DNA of 40,397 nt. Origin: Bacteroidota bacterium. Lineage in GTDB: Bacteria; Bacteroidota; Bacteroidia; Palsa-948. Below are positions 38,832 through 40,397 of the stretch, one piece after another (within the stretch, counting starts at the first letter, position 1; each line of letters starts with the position of its first letter). The notes beneath the pieces were generated by a model. That model ran no database searches. It was not told where the DNA came from and saw only the letters and a program-made list of their open reading frames with translations. The stretch covers positions 1-40,397 of the forward strand of contig JAHEYJ010000010.1 of NCBI GenBank assembly GCA_023251675.1. The letters run 5' to 3'. The translations under genes were made by a program, and so were the position numbers.

Positions 38832-40138
38832 TACGCTAATGGCAGCGAAGGAATAACTGGAGAATCATTTTCCTTCTCAGAAATTTCGTTTAAATATTTC
38901 TTGTAATTCACATGGTTGTAATAATACATCCAAATAAAGAAAGGAAAACCATTTAAAAAATAATGACCTTGTCTAAGAAGATTTACGGTTATCATCACAA
39001 AAATACCTCCTGAGATAATCCAGAAATAATCGGGTATTGAGCTTTCTGATTTCCTTTTAATAAAATATCGAAAATAAATAAACAAAAATAAACCTGTTCC
39101 GAATAAACCGGTTTCAGAAATCAAACGAAAAAGCATGGAACTTGCATCCTGATTATTTTGAGAAATTCCACCTACTCCAATATCTTTTGTTATGGAATAT
39201 TTACTAAAAGCTACGGGGTGAGACCCTAAGCCGGAACCCAATAAATAATTATTAGAAATATTTCTCATTGCAACCTGGTAATTATCATACAGAATAATTG
39301 AAGATCCGTGTGTCCTTCCTATAGAAAATTTACCCGTTGTAAAGATATCAATAGTGCTATCGTATCTCTCTCTAAAATCTGAAACATTATTGTATAAATA
39401 AATAAAAGCACCTAATAACAATGGAATAAAGAAAAACATATAACGTATAAAGCCGAAATTAATAAGCAATACTATCAAAGCAACAAGAATTGCAGTATAA
39501 GCGACTCCTGAAAATGAAAGGCAATACACAAAAAATATCAATACACTTTTTCGTTTTGAAAGATAATAAGGCCGTTTTACCAGTAAATTATATATCGAAA
39601 CAAATACGCTGGCAGAAATACATGTAGCAAAATAAGTGGGTTCTCCAAAAATTGAATTTATTCTTATTCCAAAATTACCTCCACGAGCAACGCCCCATTT
39701 ATTTAATAGCCAGCTATAATCATATCCATACCTAAACCCTATTTTATATGAAACAAATTGTATCAATCCAATAATAGCAACAAAATAACATCCTTTCAAA
39801 TATAGCTGGAAGAGCTTCTCAACATTAAACTCAAATTGAACTAAAACATAATAATAAAACAAATAAGAAAAAAAAACACCTAAGAATATTTTTAGAAACA
39901 TAGGTGTCGTATCGTTGTCTAAATAAATATTTAGAATACCACTTAGAAGAAGTATAGGAAAAATAATCAGAAAAGATTTAGGAAATGGATGTTTCAGAGC
40001 AAAAACAGGCAGAAGAATCAAGAAGATAGCATATCCAAAATAGATTTCAGCAGGTTCTTTAGTAAACACATAGGAATTAACAAAAACAGATACATAAATT
40101 AAAAAAACAATAATTTTATTTACTCTGCCTTCAAACAT
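38831..40138 (-). CDS. O-antigen ligase/polymerase-like membrane protein
   Basis: 435 aa multi-TM protein with periplasmic loop NISNNYLLGSGLGSHPVAFSKY and late GLFGTGLFLFIYF typical of Wzy/WaaL-like proteins. Confidence 0.8.
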   Translation of the reverse strand: MFEGRVNKIIVFLIYVSVFVNSYVFTKEPAEIYFGYAIFLILLPVFALKHPFPKSFLIIFPILLLSGILNIYLDNDTTPMFLKIFLGVFFSYLFYYYVLVQFEFNVEKLFQLYLKGCYFVAIIGLIQFVSYKIGFRYGYDYSWLLNKWGVARGGNFGIRINSIFGEPTYFATCISASVFVSIYNLLVKRPYYLSKRKSVLIFFVYCLSFSGVAYTAILVALIVLLINFGFIRYMFFFIPLLLGAFIYLYNNVSDFRERYDSTIDIFTTGKFSIGRTHGSSIILYDNYQVAMRNISNNYLLGSGLGSHPVAFSKYSITKDIGVGGISQNNQDASSMLFRLISETGLFGTGLFLFIYFRYFIKRKSESSIPDYFWIISGGIFVMITVNLLRQGHYFLNGFPFFIWMYYYNHVNYKKYLNEISEKENDSPVIPSLPLA

Positions 40139-40397
40139 TATTTATTATTGTTTTCGATTTGAATATTAGATACGATTAATGGTGCCACTTCCTGAGCAAT
40201 AAAGAAAACAATTAGTGGAAGTGTAATATAAAAATAGCGTCCGCAGCTATTTCCTAAAACAGCTACAATAGATACAAAATGAGCCTGAACATATAAAAGG
40301 AATACAATAAACAGATTTAATTTATCAAAGGATAACCTATTATAAATTTTATAAATCAATATTAAAATATATAATAAAAATATATTTTGATTCAAGA
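40138..40397 (-). CDS. Partial membrane protein of the polysaccharide cluster (C-terminus only)
   Basis: Hydrophobic ORF, open to the window edge; 1-bp junction with the preceding gene. Confidence 0.5.
   Translation of the reverse strand, partial: LNQNIFLLYILILIYKIYNRLSFDKLNLFIVFLLYVQAHFVSIVAVLGNSCGRYFYITLPLIVFFIAQEVAPLIVSNIQIENNNK

Noticed and set aside
36091-40397. Genomic island or prophage hypothesis for the right edge
   Set aside because: Lower GC look is usual for glycan loci; no integrase, att repeats or phage genes visible in the window.

Overview
The window is a Bacteroidota-type chromosomal segment. Supporting signs are GWxTD, DUF4294-like and DUF6913-like proteins, PorE-like OmpA/PD40 proteins, a T9SS-like C-terminus and TAnnTTTG promoter-like motifs. 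Most of it is housekeeping and metabolic. There is a biotin operon (bioB, a putative outer-membrane barrel, bioF, bioD, bioA, accC), trmD-rplS, two 3-hydroxyacyl-CoA dehydrogenases, dapA, a two-component system, peroxiredoxins with a MIP channel, and an MltF-like transglycosylase. tRNA-Ser(TGA) and tRNA-Asp(GTC) are present. A surface-polysaccharide cluster runs off the right edge and a GT2 gene runs off the left edge. Items most worth a second look: (1) a GIY-YIG nuclease gene between a degraded 5' half of tRNA-Ser, broken in the anticodon, and an intact tRNA-Ser; (2) three different heptanucleotide tandem repeats in frame inside two class-III aminotransferases, two of them at the equivalent loop; (3) a TPR / PorE-like OmpA with EF-hand / TPR-SpoIIE phosphatase / PorE-like OmpA cluster; (4) an uncharacterised beta-barrel-like protein inside the biotin operon; (5) GC-rich palindromes placed in a tRNA remnant, a terminator and a coding sequence. 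No CRISPR array, rRNA, prophage or canonical IS element was seen. Family assignments come from motif recognition only; no searches were run.
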